Program-made: the position numbers and the translations under genes
Notes under the pieces: generated by a model
Told to the model about the DNA's origin: nothing
The model's input: the letters and a program-made list of their open reading frames with translations, nothing else
Databases searched by the model: none
Part shown: one piece after another, positions 8,641 through 16,366 of the stretch
How the letters are laid out: each line of letters opens with the position of its first letter
Position numbering within the stretch: position 1 is the stretch's first letter
Source: Eubacterium sp.
Lineage (GTDB): Bacteria; Bacillota; Clostridia; Lachnospirales; Lachnospiraceae
Assembly: GCA_003486385.1 (NCBI GenBank)
Contig: DNFT01000013.1
Coordinates: 1-44,630 of the forward strand
Direction of reading: 5' to 3'
DNA: 44,630 nt

Positions 8641-8739
8641 AATATAATCTTCGTCTTCATAGCTTTTACTTTATACTATTGATAAACCTCAGTGCTGAAT
8701 ATTCAATGCCTGCCGGCAGAATATCCAACAACCTATTAA

Positions 8740-8767
8740 AGTTTATCACAGCAGAGTAATTTGTCAA
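8740..8767 (-). promoter_or_regulatory. Probable sigma-A promoter of the pheST leader
   Basis: On the minus strand TTGACA (8762-8767) and TAAACT (8740-8745) are separated by 16 bases. The -35 is consensus and the -10 is weaker. Transcription would start near 8733, about 90 bases before the first clear stem I motif. Confidence 0.55.
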
Positions 8768-8821
8768 GCTTATTTTTCTTCCTGCTTTGCCGTAACCGCA
8801 GTTTTCCTAAAAAAAATTTCA

Positions 8822-9388
8822 CTAAAACATGTCCCTGTAATCCTCCGGCAAAAATCTATGGTATATTATGTGGCAGCCTTCGTCCTTGAAGCAGTAATAG
8901 TACTCATCACCGGCTGTATCGGAAGTATCATCGTCTGAATGTCCAAAATACACAACGTAGTCAAACTCATCATCCTTAGCCTTCTCAATGACCACACCTT
9001 TTGAATATTTACGGAACAAATCAAATATTCCCTGCATTGTGCAGTCATGCCCTCCGACATAGGCTATCAGCTCGCCAAGGAAGCTGTCCGGTGTGATATT
9101 CTCATGCACATATCTTCCACCCTCCTTTGAAATAAGGAAACAAAAGCGCCCATTATGCTGTGTCACCTCCACAGCTCCAAGCTTTTCCTTAAACTCATCC
9201 GGCTGTTTTTCCGACTGTAATCTGTCAAGCATTGCCTCAGCGCTATCGTCCGTTCCAAAGAAATGGTTGAGCGATGACAACGGATAATACAGTCTCACCT
9301 CCTCATCGCAATAGCCCAGCTTCATCTGCTGTTCCTTGAGAATATCTATAAGATTCTTTTCTAATTTTGCATAACCTGTGCTGTCCAT
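8822..9388 (-). CDS. Conserved protein resembling DUF3877
   Basis: This encodes a 188-residue soluble protein without signal peptide or membrane segments. It is acidic, with an Asp-rich stretch HSDDDTSDTAGDEYYYCF close to the C-terminus and a conserved-looking end IYHRFLPEDYRDMF. The sequence resembles the DUF3877 proteins of Clostridia, a call made from memory with moderate certainty; no function is known for them. It starts 11 bases after the truA stop and is probably expressed from the truA promoter. No clear terminator follows. Confidence 0.7.
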   Translation of the reverse strand: MDSTGYAKLEKNLIDILKEQQMKLGYCDEEVRLYYPLSSLNHFFGTDDSAEAMLDRLQSEKQPDEFKEKLGAVEVTQHNGRFCFLISKEGGRYVHENITPDSFLGELIAYVGGHDCTMQGIFDLFRKYSKGVVIEKAKDDEFDYVVYFGHSDDDTSDTAGDEYYYCFKDEGCHIIYHRFLPEDYRDMF

Positions 9389-9399
9389 ATTTATGCCTC

Positions 9400-10284
9400 C
9401 TAATATTCCACCCTGTATAAAAACAATCCCTCTGCAGGTGCCATATATGGAACCCGCTTTCTATCGCAGCTCTCAAAAATCTCGTCCGCCACATCCGCGG
9501 AAGCCTCTCCCATGCCGATGGCCAACAGCGTTCCTACAATGAGTCTCACTGTGTGGTACAGGAAGCCATTGCCGCGGAAAATAATCTCAAGACAGCCATC
9601 CTGCACAGCGGATATACTGCCATTATGGGCTTCTTCCATATAATCAGCATTATCTATATTTTTACCGCACAATCTAAACTCAATGCTGTCAATCCGCCTT
9701 ATCGTGCTCTTTTTAGATTTGTTGTCCGAAAATCCCTGAAAATCATGTTCCCCGATAAATTTTTCAGATGCAGACCTCATTCTCTCTATATCCAGCTTCT
9801 CCGGATATTCAAGCTGTGCCATATACTTTCTTGCGAACACATCGCGCTTTCTGTCAAGGCTTATATAGTAGCGATATTCCTTTTCCACTGCGTTGAGTCT
9901 TGCGTGGAAGCGGTTATCTGCCTGCTCGAGAGTGAGTATCCTGATATCCTCCGGAAGAAATGAGTTGAGCTCATCCTTTATTTTTTCAACAGCATTGTCT
10001 TTCAGCCTGCCAGCCTCTTTATCAGCACCTATATTATTTTCTGCTCCATATATTTTATCTATCGAAGCCTTCTGATACTCTACTTTAAAATTAGCCACCT
10101 GTCCGACAGCGTGAACCCCCGCGTCGGTTCTCCCGGAACCGTGAAGCTCTATCTCCTGTCCAAAATACTTAAAAAGAATCTCTTCTATCTTTCCCTGTAT
10201 CGTGTTTTTAGTATTTCCCTGCTTCTGCCAGCCATTGTACCGCGTGCCGTCATACTGCAATATCATTTTATAATTAACTATCAT
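9400..10284 (-). CDS. truA: tRNA pseudouridine(38-40) synthase TruA
   Basis: This 294-residue enzyme isomerises uridines 38-40 in the tRNA anticodon arm. The start YKMILQYDGTRYNGWQKQ and the catalytic motif GSGRTDAGVHAVGQ, whose Asp is the nucleophile, are intact, as is GNGFLYHTVRLIVGTLL. It is longer than usual (about 245-260): an insertion of roughly 25 residues lies after VEYQKASIDKIYGAEN and another of about 20 near KNIDNADYMEEAHNG. The ATG at 10284 is used because AGGGGG precedes it by six bases; the frame remains open upstream to 10359, but that stretch is the palindromic leader. A DUF3877-like gene follows. Confidence 0.95.
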   Translation of the reverse strand: MIVNYKMILQYDGTRYNGWQKQGNTKNTIQGKIEEILFKYFGQEIELHGSGRTDAGVHAVGQVANFKVEYQKASIDKIYGAENNIGADKEAGRLKDNAVEKIKDELNSFLPEDIRILTLEQADNRFHARLNAVEKEYRYYISLDRKRDVFARKYMAQLEYPEKLDIERMRSASEKFIGEHDFQGFSDNKSKKSTIRRIDSIEFRLCGKNIDNADYMEEAHNGSISAVQDGCLEIIFRGNGFLYHTVRLIVGTLLAIGMGEASADVADEIFESCDRKRVPYMAPAEGLFLYRVEY

Positions 10285-10300
10285 TTTTATCCCCCTGCAT

Positions 10301-10361
10301 ACTGCAAGCATTGCTTGCAGTACTGCCACCAATAAGTTGTTTGAAAGTTTCACTTTCAAAC
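10301..10361 (-). repeat. Twin palindromes in the truA leader
   Basis: ACTGCAAGCA-T-TGCTTGCAGT (10301-10321) is a perfect palindrome with a one-base centre, and GTTTGAAAGT (10339-10348) is the exact complement of ACTTTCAAAC (10352-10361). Both lie in the transcribed leader between the predicted truA promoter and its ribosome binding site. They look like a short inserted repeat that ends just before the AGGGGG. Confidence 0.6.
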
Positions 10362-10404
10362 TTACTCCGTTTCACAGCCATAATAATATTTCAATCTAAG
10401 CTTA

Positions 10405-10433
10405 AGTATATCATTCGGTTATTATATTTTCAA
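10405..10433 (-). promoter_or_regulatory. Probable sigma-A promoter of truA
   Basis: On the minus strand TTGAAA (10428-10433) and TATACT (10405-10410) are spaced by 17 bases. A start near 10398 would give a leader of about 115 bases that includes the twin palindromes. Confidence 0.6.
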
Positions 10434-10484
10434 TTATTACATAATTTTCAGATTATATCCATTTCATGTGAATATGCCGGTCTA

Positions 10485-10532
10485 CAAAAAAAGACTTCAC
10501 ACACAGCCAAAAATCACTGTGCATGAAGTCTT
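10485..10532 (-). terminator. Intrinsic terminator after thrS
   Basis: Read leftward, AGACTTCATGCACAG pairs with CTGTGTGTGAAGTCT around a short loop and runs into seven T. It lies about 35 bases past the thrS stop. Confidence 0.85.
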
Positions 10533-10567
10533 ATAGTCATAAATGCGAAATATTAAAATCCGGAATA

Positions 10568-12343
10568 CTATTTAGCTGCAGCCGGATTGAGCTTCTTTGT
10601 CGCAATCTCATCCTTTAACATCGCAAGGAACTCATCCTTAGATACTGTAGTAGAGTTCTGCTCACCGTGAAGCCTGTAGCTTACAGTCTTGTCATTAGCC
10701 TCGTTCTTACCAAGCACGATAAGATAAGGTGTCTTCTTGACCTGTGCCTCACGCACTCTATAGCCAAGCTTCTCATTTCTCTCGTCAATCTCAACTCTGA
10801 TTCCGTTAGAAGCAAGATAATCGTAGAGTTCATGTGAGTAAGCGTTAAGCTCCTCATCCTCATTCTTAACAGGAAGAATAACTGCCTGTACAGGAGCAAG
10901 CCACAATGGAAGGTTACCCTTAGTCTCCTCAAGGATGTAAGCCATGAATCTGTCAAGTGAACCAAGGATTGCTCTGTGAAGAACAACAGGAGTCTTCTTC
11001 TGACCATCCTTGTCAACATAAGTTAAGTTGAACTTAGCCGGGAGACAGAAGTCAAGCTGGCAGGTTGAGAGTGTATACTCATTACCTACAGCAGGCTTAA
11101 CATTTACATCAAGCTTAGGTCCGTAGAAGGCAGCCTCACCGATTTCCTCTGTGTACTCGATTCCAAGGTCATTTAATACCTTTCTGAGTGCATTCTCTGC
11201 ATTGTTCCACATCTCATCGTCATCGTGGTACTTAACCTTATCCTCAGGATCCCTGAGTGAAAGAACGCATCTGTAATCTGTGATTCCGAAATCCTTGTAT
11301 GTGTCAAATATAAGGTCAACAACCTTGGAAAACTCAGACTCAATCTGCTCCGGTGTCACGAAGAGATGTGCGTCATTCTGGCAGAAATGTCTTCCTCTCT
11401 CGATTCCCTTAAGAGTACCGCTTGCCTCAAATCTGAAGTCATGTGCTATCTCACCTATTCTCATAGGTAAATCCTTGTATGAATGCATCTTATTAGCATA
11501 AATCATCATATGATGAGGACAGTTCATAGGGCGAAGTACGAATGACTCTCCCTCAACCTCCATAGCAGGGAACATATTCTCCTTATAATGATCCCAGTGG
11601 CCAGAGGTCTTATAAAGGTTAACTGTACCTACACAAGGTGTCATAACGTGAAGATAGCCAAGCTTTCTCTCCTTAGCCTTGATGTAGTTCTCAAGCTCCT
11701 GCCATACTGTGTAGCCCTTTGGTAAGAACATAGGAAGTCCACGTCCGATGAGGTCATCAGTCATAAAGATTTCCATTTCTTTGCCAATCTTTCTGTGGTC
11801 ACGCTCCTTAGCCTCCTCAAGTAACCTAAGGTGCTCCTCAAGCTCCTCGGCTGTCGGGAAACATACTCCGTAAATTCTCTGCATAACATGATTGTTAGCG
11901 TCACCCTTCCAGTAAACGCCCGAGTACTTTACAAGCTTGAAGTTCTTGCAAAGCTTTGTGTTATCAACATGAGGTCCACGGCAGAGGTCTGTGAAGTCAC
12001 CCTGGTCATACACTGTGATGTTGCCGTCCTCAAGTCCGTTTATAAGGTCAAGCTTATACATATCGTCCTTGAACATCTCAAGAGCTTCAGCCTTAGTAAC
12101 CTCTCTTCTGAAAATCTTCTTGCCTTCCTTGCAGACCTTCTTCATCTCCTTCTCGATAGCTGCGATAATCTCATCATTTACAGCCACATCGCCAAGGTCG
12201 ATATCGTAGTAAAATCCTTCCTTTACAACAGGTCCTACCCAGAACTTAGCGTTAGGATAAAGGTGCTTAACAGCCTGTGCCATAACATGTGCACATGAAT
12301 GATTGAGAGTATTCAGTCTCTCATCTGCTTTAAAATCTACCAT
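10568..12343 (-). CDS. thrS: Threonyl-tRNA synthetase lacking the N-terminal TGS domain
   Basis: This is a 591-residue class II synthetase for tRNA(Thr). It begins MVDFKADERLNTLNHSCAH, so the first domain is already the editing (N2) domain, with its HSCAH zinc-like motif and DLCRGPHV. The usual roughly 60-residue N-terminal TGS domain is absent. The catalytic core has MNCPHH (zinc Cys), FCQNDAHLF (zinc His), motif 2 FRFEASGTLKGIERGRHF, and VLHRAILGS in motif 3; an anticodon-binding domain follows (about 480-575). The start at 12343 is fixed by AAGGAG and by the T-box terminator immediately upstream; a longer frame to 12478 runs through the T-box and is not real. It is a single-gene transcript between a T-box and a terminator. 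Confidence 0.96.
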   Translation of the reverse strand: MVDFKADERLNTLNHSCAHVMAQAVKHLYPNAKFWVGPVVKEGFYYDIDLGDVAVNDEIIAAIEKEMKKVCKEGKKIFRREVTKAEALEMFKDDMYKLDLINGLEDGNITVYDQGDFTDLCRGPHVDNTKLCKNFKLVKYSGVYWKGDANNHVMQRIYGVCFPTAEELEEHLRLLEEAKERDHRKIGKEMEIFMTDDLIGRGLPMFLPKGYTVWQELENYIKAKERKLGYLHVMTPCVGTVNLYKTSGHWDHYKENMFPAMEVEGESFVLRPMNCPHHMMIYANKMHSYKDLPMRIGEIAHDFRFEASGTLKGIERGRHFCQNDAHLFVTPEQIESEFSKVVDLIFDTYKDFGITDYRCVLSLRDPEDKVKYHDDDEMWNNAENALRKVLNDLGIEYTEEIGEAAFYGPKLDVNVKPAVGNEYTLSTCQLDFCLPAKFNLTYVDKDGQKKTPVVLHRAILGSLDRFMAYILEETKGNLPLWLAPVQAVILPVKNEDEELNAYSHELYDYLASNGIRVEIDERNEKLGYRVREAQVKKTPYLIVLGKNEANDKTVSYRLHGEQNSTTVSKDEFLAMLKDEIATKKLNPAAAK

Positions 12344-12402
12344 TTTAAAAATCTCCTTATAATTTTTTATCACTTTGACGTAGCAATATACACATACAAA
12401 AA

Positions 12403-12735
12403 GCCCCCTATACAGTGGCTTTCCATCTGTATAAGGGGCGAATATACATATCCGCGGTTCCACCCTTATTATTCTCATTGAAATCTATATGAATACAATA
12501 TATCCGGCAAGCAATGATTGAATAACTATCTTTCCGTATACAATAATAATTCAAAAGTCTGCACAATATATCATCATATATCAACAGGAATATCTCTTTG
12601 TGATGATAACGGAATCACCGTGCCGTATTAAGGCCGCTCGGAGGTGGTCTTCCCGAAACAGTATTCTAAGGCACTCGCACCGAATGTGTCTCTCTCTGAA
12701 AAATCTTATCCCGGTACTCTTCTCGTCAACACTTT
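12403..12735 (-). promoter_or_regulatory. T-box leader (tRNA-Thr) controlling thrS
   Basis: Read leftward it shows an AGAGAGAGAC stem I start near 12690, the T-box core GGGTGGAACCGCG (12453-12465), and a terminator with 12-base arms (12403-12439) followed by five T. I read the specifier as ACC (Thr) at 12646-12648 in the context AAG-ACC-ACCTCCGAGC. The threonine specifier agrees with the gene controlled. Confidence 0.93.
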
Positions 12736-12744
12736 ACCTATGGA

Positions 12745-12773
12745 AGTATATTTCAAAAATGTTATAATGTCAA
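12745..12773 (-). promoter_or_regulatory. Sigma-A promoter of thrS
   Basis: On the minus strand TTGACA (12768-12773) and TATACT (12745-12750) are 17 bases apart, a near-consensus promoter placed directly before the T-box leader. Confidence 0.75.
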
Positions 12774-12824
12774 GCCTGAATATATTTTATTTTTGACAAT
12801 TTTACTTTTTACAGTTGCTCAATA

Positions 12825-13214
12825 TTACATCCAATTTTCTTCAATCGTATATGACAGATTGACAAACATCGCATAGTATTTGTCTTTTGTCTGCTTTATT
12901 ATGTCCATCGCAACCGCTTCATTATACGCATGTGCAACATTATTTCGCGAAGCAAGCGCATCCAGCCACAGCTCCTCATCCTGTATCATTCCTGCTTTAT
13001 ACGCAGTTTTAAGTATAGTCCTCGGAGAACCTGTAGCGCTGTCAGCATATCCATAATTTTCAAGAAGCTCCTTCATTGCTTTCCATGCCTGCTCAAAACA
13101 TATTTCATACAGACCAACCATTCTGGCTATCTCTACATTTCCATAAGGTTCTTTATAGTCATAAATATCCTTCAAATTATTTAATGCAGCTTTAAAATTG
13201 TCATATTTTTTCAT
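12825..13214 (-). CDS. hepT: HepT-type HEPN toxin (HI0074-like)
   Basis: This encodes a 129-residue all-helical HEPN protein of the nucleotidyltransferase substrate-binding (HI0074) type. The diagnostic motif RNNVAHAY near residues 93-100 fits Rx4HxY: Arg and His form the RNase site, and the Tyr is the residue AMPylated by the partner in characterised HepT-MntA pairs. Its ATG lies 14 bases before the end of the upstream nucleotidyltransferase gene, so the two are translationally coupled and expressed at linked levels. A GAGAGGG ribosome binding site lies inside the upstream gene. The toxin role is by family analogy. Confidence 0.85.
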   Translation of the reverse strand: MKKYDNFKAALNNLKDIYDYKEPYGNVEIARMVGLYEICFEQAWKAMKELLENYGYADSATGSPRTILKTAYKAGMIQDEELWLDALASRNNVAHAYNEAVAMDIIKQTKDKYYAMFVNLSYTIEENWM

Positions 13215-13512
13215 ACAACACAATTCCCTCTCGCTTGATTGACTCCAACAATTCCTCCCTTACCGGTTTGTTCAAATCAATGATATCAAATTCCAGCAAA
13301 GTGGAGGTCTCCTCATCGACATCCAACATAAAACGGCTGCTCTTTCCTCCGCGAAACGCCAAATCCACATCACTGCGCTCTTTAAAATCACCTCTTGCCC
13401 GCGAACCGAATAGTATGACCTTCTCAACCTGATACTTCTTTGCAAGAGCGATAATTTCCTGTACCACCTTTTCCTTTATTCCGGTTGCCTTGTAATAAAT
13501 CTGTTCCGACAT
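13201..13512 (-). CDS. mntA: MntA-type minimal nucleotidyltransferase antitoxin
   Basis: This encodes a 103-residue minimal nucleotidyltransferase. The active-site motif GSRARGDFKERSDVD fits GSx10DxD exactly, with FDIIDL supplying the third acidic strand. In type VII toxin-antitoxin systems such enzymes transfer AMP to the HEPN partner and silence it. The ATG at 13512 is used, since the frame upstream of it is only six codons with no better ribosome binding site. The following hepT gene overlaps it by 14 bases. No obvious mobile element surrounds the pair; it sits between thrS and a HAD phosphatase gene. Confidence 0.87.
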   Translation of the reverse strand: MSEQIYYKATGIKEKVVQEIIALAKKYQVEKVILFGSRARGDFKERSDVDLAFRGGKSSRFMLDVDEETSTLLEFDIIDLNKPVREELLESIKREGIVLYEKI

Positions 13513-13635
13513 AAAACAGCTTCCCCACAACTATTTATATTTCAATTTTTTCATCACCGTAATGACCTATGTATAGATTGATAATTTCCTGTAAAAACCG
13601 CCTGCCTATATACCACTATCACAATCACCATTACA

Positions 13636-14421
13636 TCAGGCAAGCACCTGCCTGCGTATTGTCTCCATAACATCATCGGTTACATAACCCGCCGCTGCCT
13701 TCACCGTCTCCGGTGCATAATCCATGGCATAGCCATAGGCTACCGTGCCAAGAAGCTTGATATCGTTACCGCCATCGCCGAATGCCATAACCTCATCCAT
13801 ATCGATAGAATACTTACGGCAAAGCGCTTCAACACCGGACACCTTGCTTATTCCCTTCGCTACAAATTCCATCCAGTTGTTAGCATTATAGACCAATTCA
13901 AATGTATCCATCCAGTTATCCTTAAAATAGCTGCTGCAGGAGTCAACTCCGTTTATCGCATACACCGACAGCTTGAGAAAATCGTCCTCTATTTTTCCAA
14001 CATCCTTCACACTATCCACGAATGAAATGCTGTCCCGGTATCTATTGACAATAAAGCCTCTGTATTTCTCCGTCTTAGGGCTGATATACAGCTTCTCACG
14101 CCCATACAGGAGGAACTCACATCCCTCAGAGCATGTAATGTCCTCAGCCAGCGCTGTCACATCATCTTTATTCATTGAATTAATATCAAGAATTTTACCA
14201 TCACTTATTGTCATGGCTCCGTCACTGCACACAAAAGCCATCTTGTCCCTCACAGGCGCAAAGAGCCTGTGAAGGTCGCTGTAGCCCCTTCCGCTGGCTG
14301 CGGCAAAATGTATTCCACGCTCATAAAGTCTGTCAATAACTTCAAACACACTGTCATCAAAAGCGCCTTCGCCCCTGGCTAAAAGCGTTCCGTCAACATC
14401 GCTTAATATAAGCTTAACCAT
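13636..14421 (-). CDS. Cof-type HAD-IIB family hydrolase
   Basis: This is a 261-residue haloacid-dehalogenase phosphatase. Motif I is DVDGTLLARG at residues 8-17, with the nucleophile Asp8 and general acid Asp10; motif II is AASGRG; motif IV is FGDGGNDIKLL. The cap between about residues 80 and 185 marks the IIB (Cof) subfamily, whose members dephosphorylate sugar phosphates or flavin/pyridoxal phosphates; the substrate cannot be chosen from sequence. It lies 23 bases downstream of icd and is probably co-transcribed with it. Confidence 0.88.
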   Translation of the reverse strand: MVKLILSDVDGTLLARGEGAFDDSVFEVIDRLYERGIHFAAASGRGYSDLHRLFAPVRDKMAFVCSDGAMTISDGKILDINSMNKDDVTALAEDITCSEGCEFLLYGREKLYISPKTEKYRGFIVNRYRDSISFVDSVKDVGKIEDDFLKLSVYAINGVDSCSSYFKDNWMDTFELVYNANNWMEFVAKGISKVSGVEALCRKYSIDMDEVMAFGDGGNDIKLLGTVAYGYAMDYAPETVKAAAGYVTDDVMETIRRQVLA

Positions 14422-14444
14422 AATCTGTACACCGCTGCCTTTTC

Positions 14445-15653
14445 CTAGAGCATAGCCTCAAGCGTAGTACGGATTGCCTTTATGAAATCTGTGCTGTTGA
14501 GAGTCTTTGCGTCATTTATAGATGTTATAATTGCAAGGTCACCTGTCATCCGGCCTCCCTCAACAGTATCAATCGTAGCCTTCTCAAGCTTATCTGCGAA
14601 CTGCATCAGCTCCTTATTTGCGTCAAGCTCTCCTCTCTTTCTGAGAGCGCCTGTCCATGCAAAGATTGTAGCAATAGGGTTGGTGGATGTCTGCTCACCC
14701 TTGAGGTAACGATAATAATGACGCTGTACGGTGCCATGTGCTGCCTCGTACTCATAGTAGCCCTGTGGAGACACAAGCACTGATGTCATCATTGAGAGTG
14801 AACCGAACGCTGTCGCAACCATATCACTCATTACATCTCCGTCATAGTTCTTGCATGCCCAGATATATCCGCCCTCTGAACGTATAACTCTTGCCACAGC
14901 ATCATCGATAAGTGTGTAGAAATACTCTATTCCTGCTTCCTTGAACTTCTCTTCATATTCGCTCTTAAAAATTTCCGCAAAAATGTCCTTGAAGGTGTGG
15001 TCATACTTCTTGGATATGGTATCCTTCGTCGCAAACCATACATCCTGCTTCGTATCAAGCGCATAATTGAAGCAGCTTCTCGCAAAGCTCTCTATCGAAG
15101 CCTCCACGTTGTGCATGCCCTGAATAACTCCGGCACCCTTGAACTCATGGATAAGCTCCCTCTTCTCATTTCCTTCTGTGTCTGTATAGACAAGCTCGGC
15201 CTTACCTGCACCCGGAACCTTCATCTCAACAGCCTTATACACATCGCCGTAGGCATGTCTGGCAATCGTTATAGGCTTCTTCCAGTTCTTGACAAGCGGT
15301 TCAATGCCCTTAACTATAATCGGAGCGCGGAAAACCGTTCCGTCAAGTATTGAACGGATTGTTCCGTTAGGACTCTTCCACATTTCCTTGAGGTTATACT
15401 CTGTCATTCTGGCTGCGTTAGGTGTGATGGTTGCACACTTAACGGCCACACCATATTTCTTAGTTGCCATGGCTGCGTCAACTGTGACCTGATCATTTGT
15501 CTCATTTCTGTACTCAAGACCCAAATCATAATACTCTGTGTTAAGCTCGACAAAAGGAAGCAGAAGCTCATCCTTAATCACCTTCCAAAGTACTCTTGTC
15601 ATCTCGTCTCCGTCCATCTCCACAAGAGGTGTAGTCATCTTAATCTTATCCAT
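14445..15653 (-). CDS. icd: NADP-dependent isocitrate dehydrogenase
   Basis: This 402-residue enzyme belongs to the homodimeric, eukaryote-like class of NADP-isocitrate dehydrogenases. It oxidises and decarboxylates isocitrate to 2-oxoglutarate, giving NADPH and the precursor of glutamate. The start PLVEMDGDEMTRVLW, the substrate motif TITPNAARMTEYNL with KSPNGTIRSILDGTVFR, and the C-terminal AAHGTVQRHYYRYLKGEQTS are characteristic. The ATG at 15653 is used because GGAGGAC lies five bases upstream; in-frame codons before it lack a site. A HAD phosphatase gene follows. Confidence 0.96.
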   Translation of the reverse strand: MDKIKMTTPLVEMDGDEMTRVLWKVIKDELLLPFVELNTEYYDLGLEYRNETNDQVTVDAAMATKKYGVAVKCATITPNAARMTEYNLKEMWKSPNGTIRSILDGTVFRAPIIVKGIEPLVKNWKKPITIARHAYGDVYKAVEMKVPGAGKAELVYTDTEGNEKRELIHEFKGAGVIQGMHNVEASIESFARSCFNYALDTKQDVWFATKDTISKKYDHTFKDIFAEIFKSEYEEKFKEAGIEYFYTLIDDAVARVIRSEGGYIWACKNYDGDVMSDMVATAFGSLSMMTSVLVSPQGYYEYEAAHGTVQRHYYRYLKGEQTSTNPIATIFAWTGALRKRGELDANKELMQFADKLEKATIDTVEGGRMTGDLAIITSINDAKTLNSTDFIKAIRTTLEAML

Positions 15654-15861
15654 AAAGTCCTCCATCTGCACATGCTCACCACGGCACTATATTTTCCGAT
15701 TAACCTCAAATGCTCTAATGCCTGCATTTTTCTTCTTGTATCATACAATATGATTATTAAAAAAACAAGGTATGTTTTGATTAAAAAAATACATAAAGCC
15801 GGTAACACATTTCCATTCGCGGCATATTATGAAGTGTATAAAGATTTTGGAGGAAACTATA

Positions 15862-16122
15862 GTGAGTGATTTAGCAGCAACAAACTGTGGATGCGGCGGC
15901 GGATGTGGAGGTTCCAACAACGGAGGCTGCAACAGCTGCAATATTATCATCTGGATAATTCTTCTCTCCTGCCTTTGCGGCAACGGCAACGGAACATCTC
16001 TTTCCAATGTCTTCGGCTGCGGCAATGGTGATGACTGCGGCTGCGGCGGCGGATGCGGCAACAACAGTTGTATATGGTTGATTCTTATTCTTCTTTTCTG
16101 CGGCGGTGGATGCGGCTTCTAA
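15862..16122 (+). CDS. Gly/Cys-rich small protein (HCB protein 13-like)
   Basis: This encodes 86 residues starting from GTG, chosen because GGAGG lies eight bases before it; an in-frame ATG at 15829 has none. About 17 residues are Cys and over 20 are Gly, in clusters such as CGCGGGCGG, alternating with two hydrophobic stretches, CNIIIWIILLSCLCG and CIWLILILLFCGGGCGF. The halves are similar to each other (CGCGGGCG, then C-IIW/IWL-ILL), so it looks like an internal duplication. Related Clostridial proteins carry the label chorion class high-cysteine HCB protein 13, whose function is unknown. It heads a rightward cluster with a Pro/Cys-rich and a helical protein. Metal binding, disulfide cross-linking in a spore or envelope layer, or a modified-peptide role are only guesses. 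It is followed by its own terminator. Confidence 0.8.
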   Translation: MSDLAATNCGCGGGCGGSNNGGCNSCNIIIWIILLSCLCGNGNGTSLSNVFGCGNGDDCGCGGGCGNNSCIWLILILLFCGGGCGF

Positions 16123-16138
16123 AAGGCTGCAGACGCAA

Positions 16139-16172
16139 AGGGCAGGGGTGTTATTTCCCTGCCCTTTTCCTT
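16139..16172 (+). terminator. Intrinsic terminator after the Gly/Cys-rich gene
   Basis: GGGCAGGG and CCCTGCCC enclose a short loop and are followed by TTTTCCTTT, 17 bases past the stop. Confidence 0.85.
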
Positions 16173-16189
16173 TATTGTTGGCTTTTCCA

Positions 16190-16366
16190 TCATCTTTTCT
16201 TTATAATCTTAACTACCAATACAATCGCCATTATAATCACGACTATTCCCGGGCAAAGTAAACCGCCAATCCCCAACCTGTCAAGCCCCTTGTGGCATAT
16301 TTTTTTTATATATGCATATATTTTATCGATAACCCATCCCACTACATAAAAAGGACCCACGCCCAT
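16190..16366 (-). CDS. Possible 58-residue single-pass membrane protein
   Basis: Between two rightward genes, the minus strand has an open frame whose translation from the ATG at 16366 looks protein-like: MGVGPFYVVGWVIDKIYAYI, a basic-cysteine segment, LGIGGLLCPG, then a hydrophobic segment VVIIMAIVLVVKIIKKR with a basic end, as in a single-pass membrane protein. Against it, there is no convincing ribosome binding site (only GGTGG directly before the start). The start also overlaps, antisense, the first codons of the Pro/Cys-rich gene, whose proline codons force glycine codons on this strand. Kept as a tentative gene. Confidence 0.35.
   Translation of the reverse strand: MGVGPFYVVGWVIDKIYAYIKKICHKGLDRLGIGGLLCPGIVVIIMAIVLVVKIIKKR

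Noticed and set aside
8903..9060. Transposase or insertion sequence remnants
   Set aside because: No transposase-like motif (DDE or HUH) was seen in any translated frame of the window.
12344..12478. N-terminal extension of thrS
   Set aside because: The extension translates through the T-box terminator and core, so it is regulatory RNA; the ATG at 12343 has AAGGAG.
13580..13640. Terminator after the HAD gene
   Set aside because: GCCTG and CAGGC could pair, followed by GGTTTTT, but the stem is five bases with a loop of over 35, too weak to list.
15741..16064. Leftward Pro-rich 107-codon frame
   Set aside because: It is the antisense reflection of the Gly/Cys-rich gene (Gly codons read as Pro) and has no other support.
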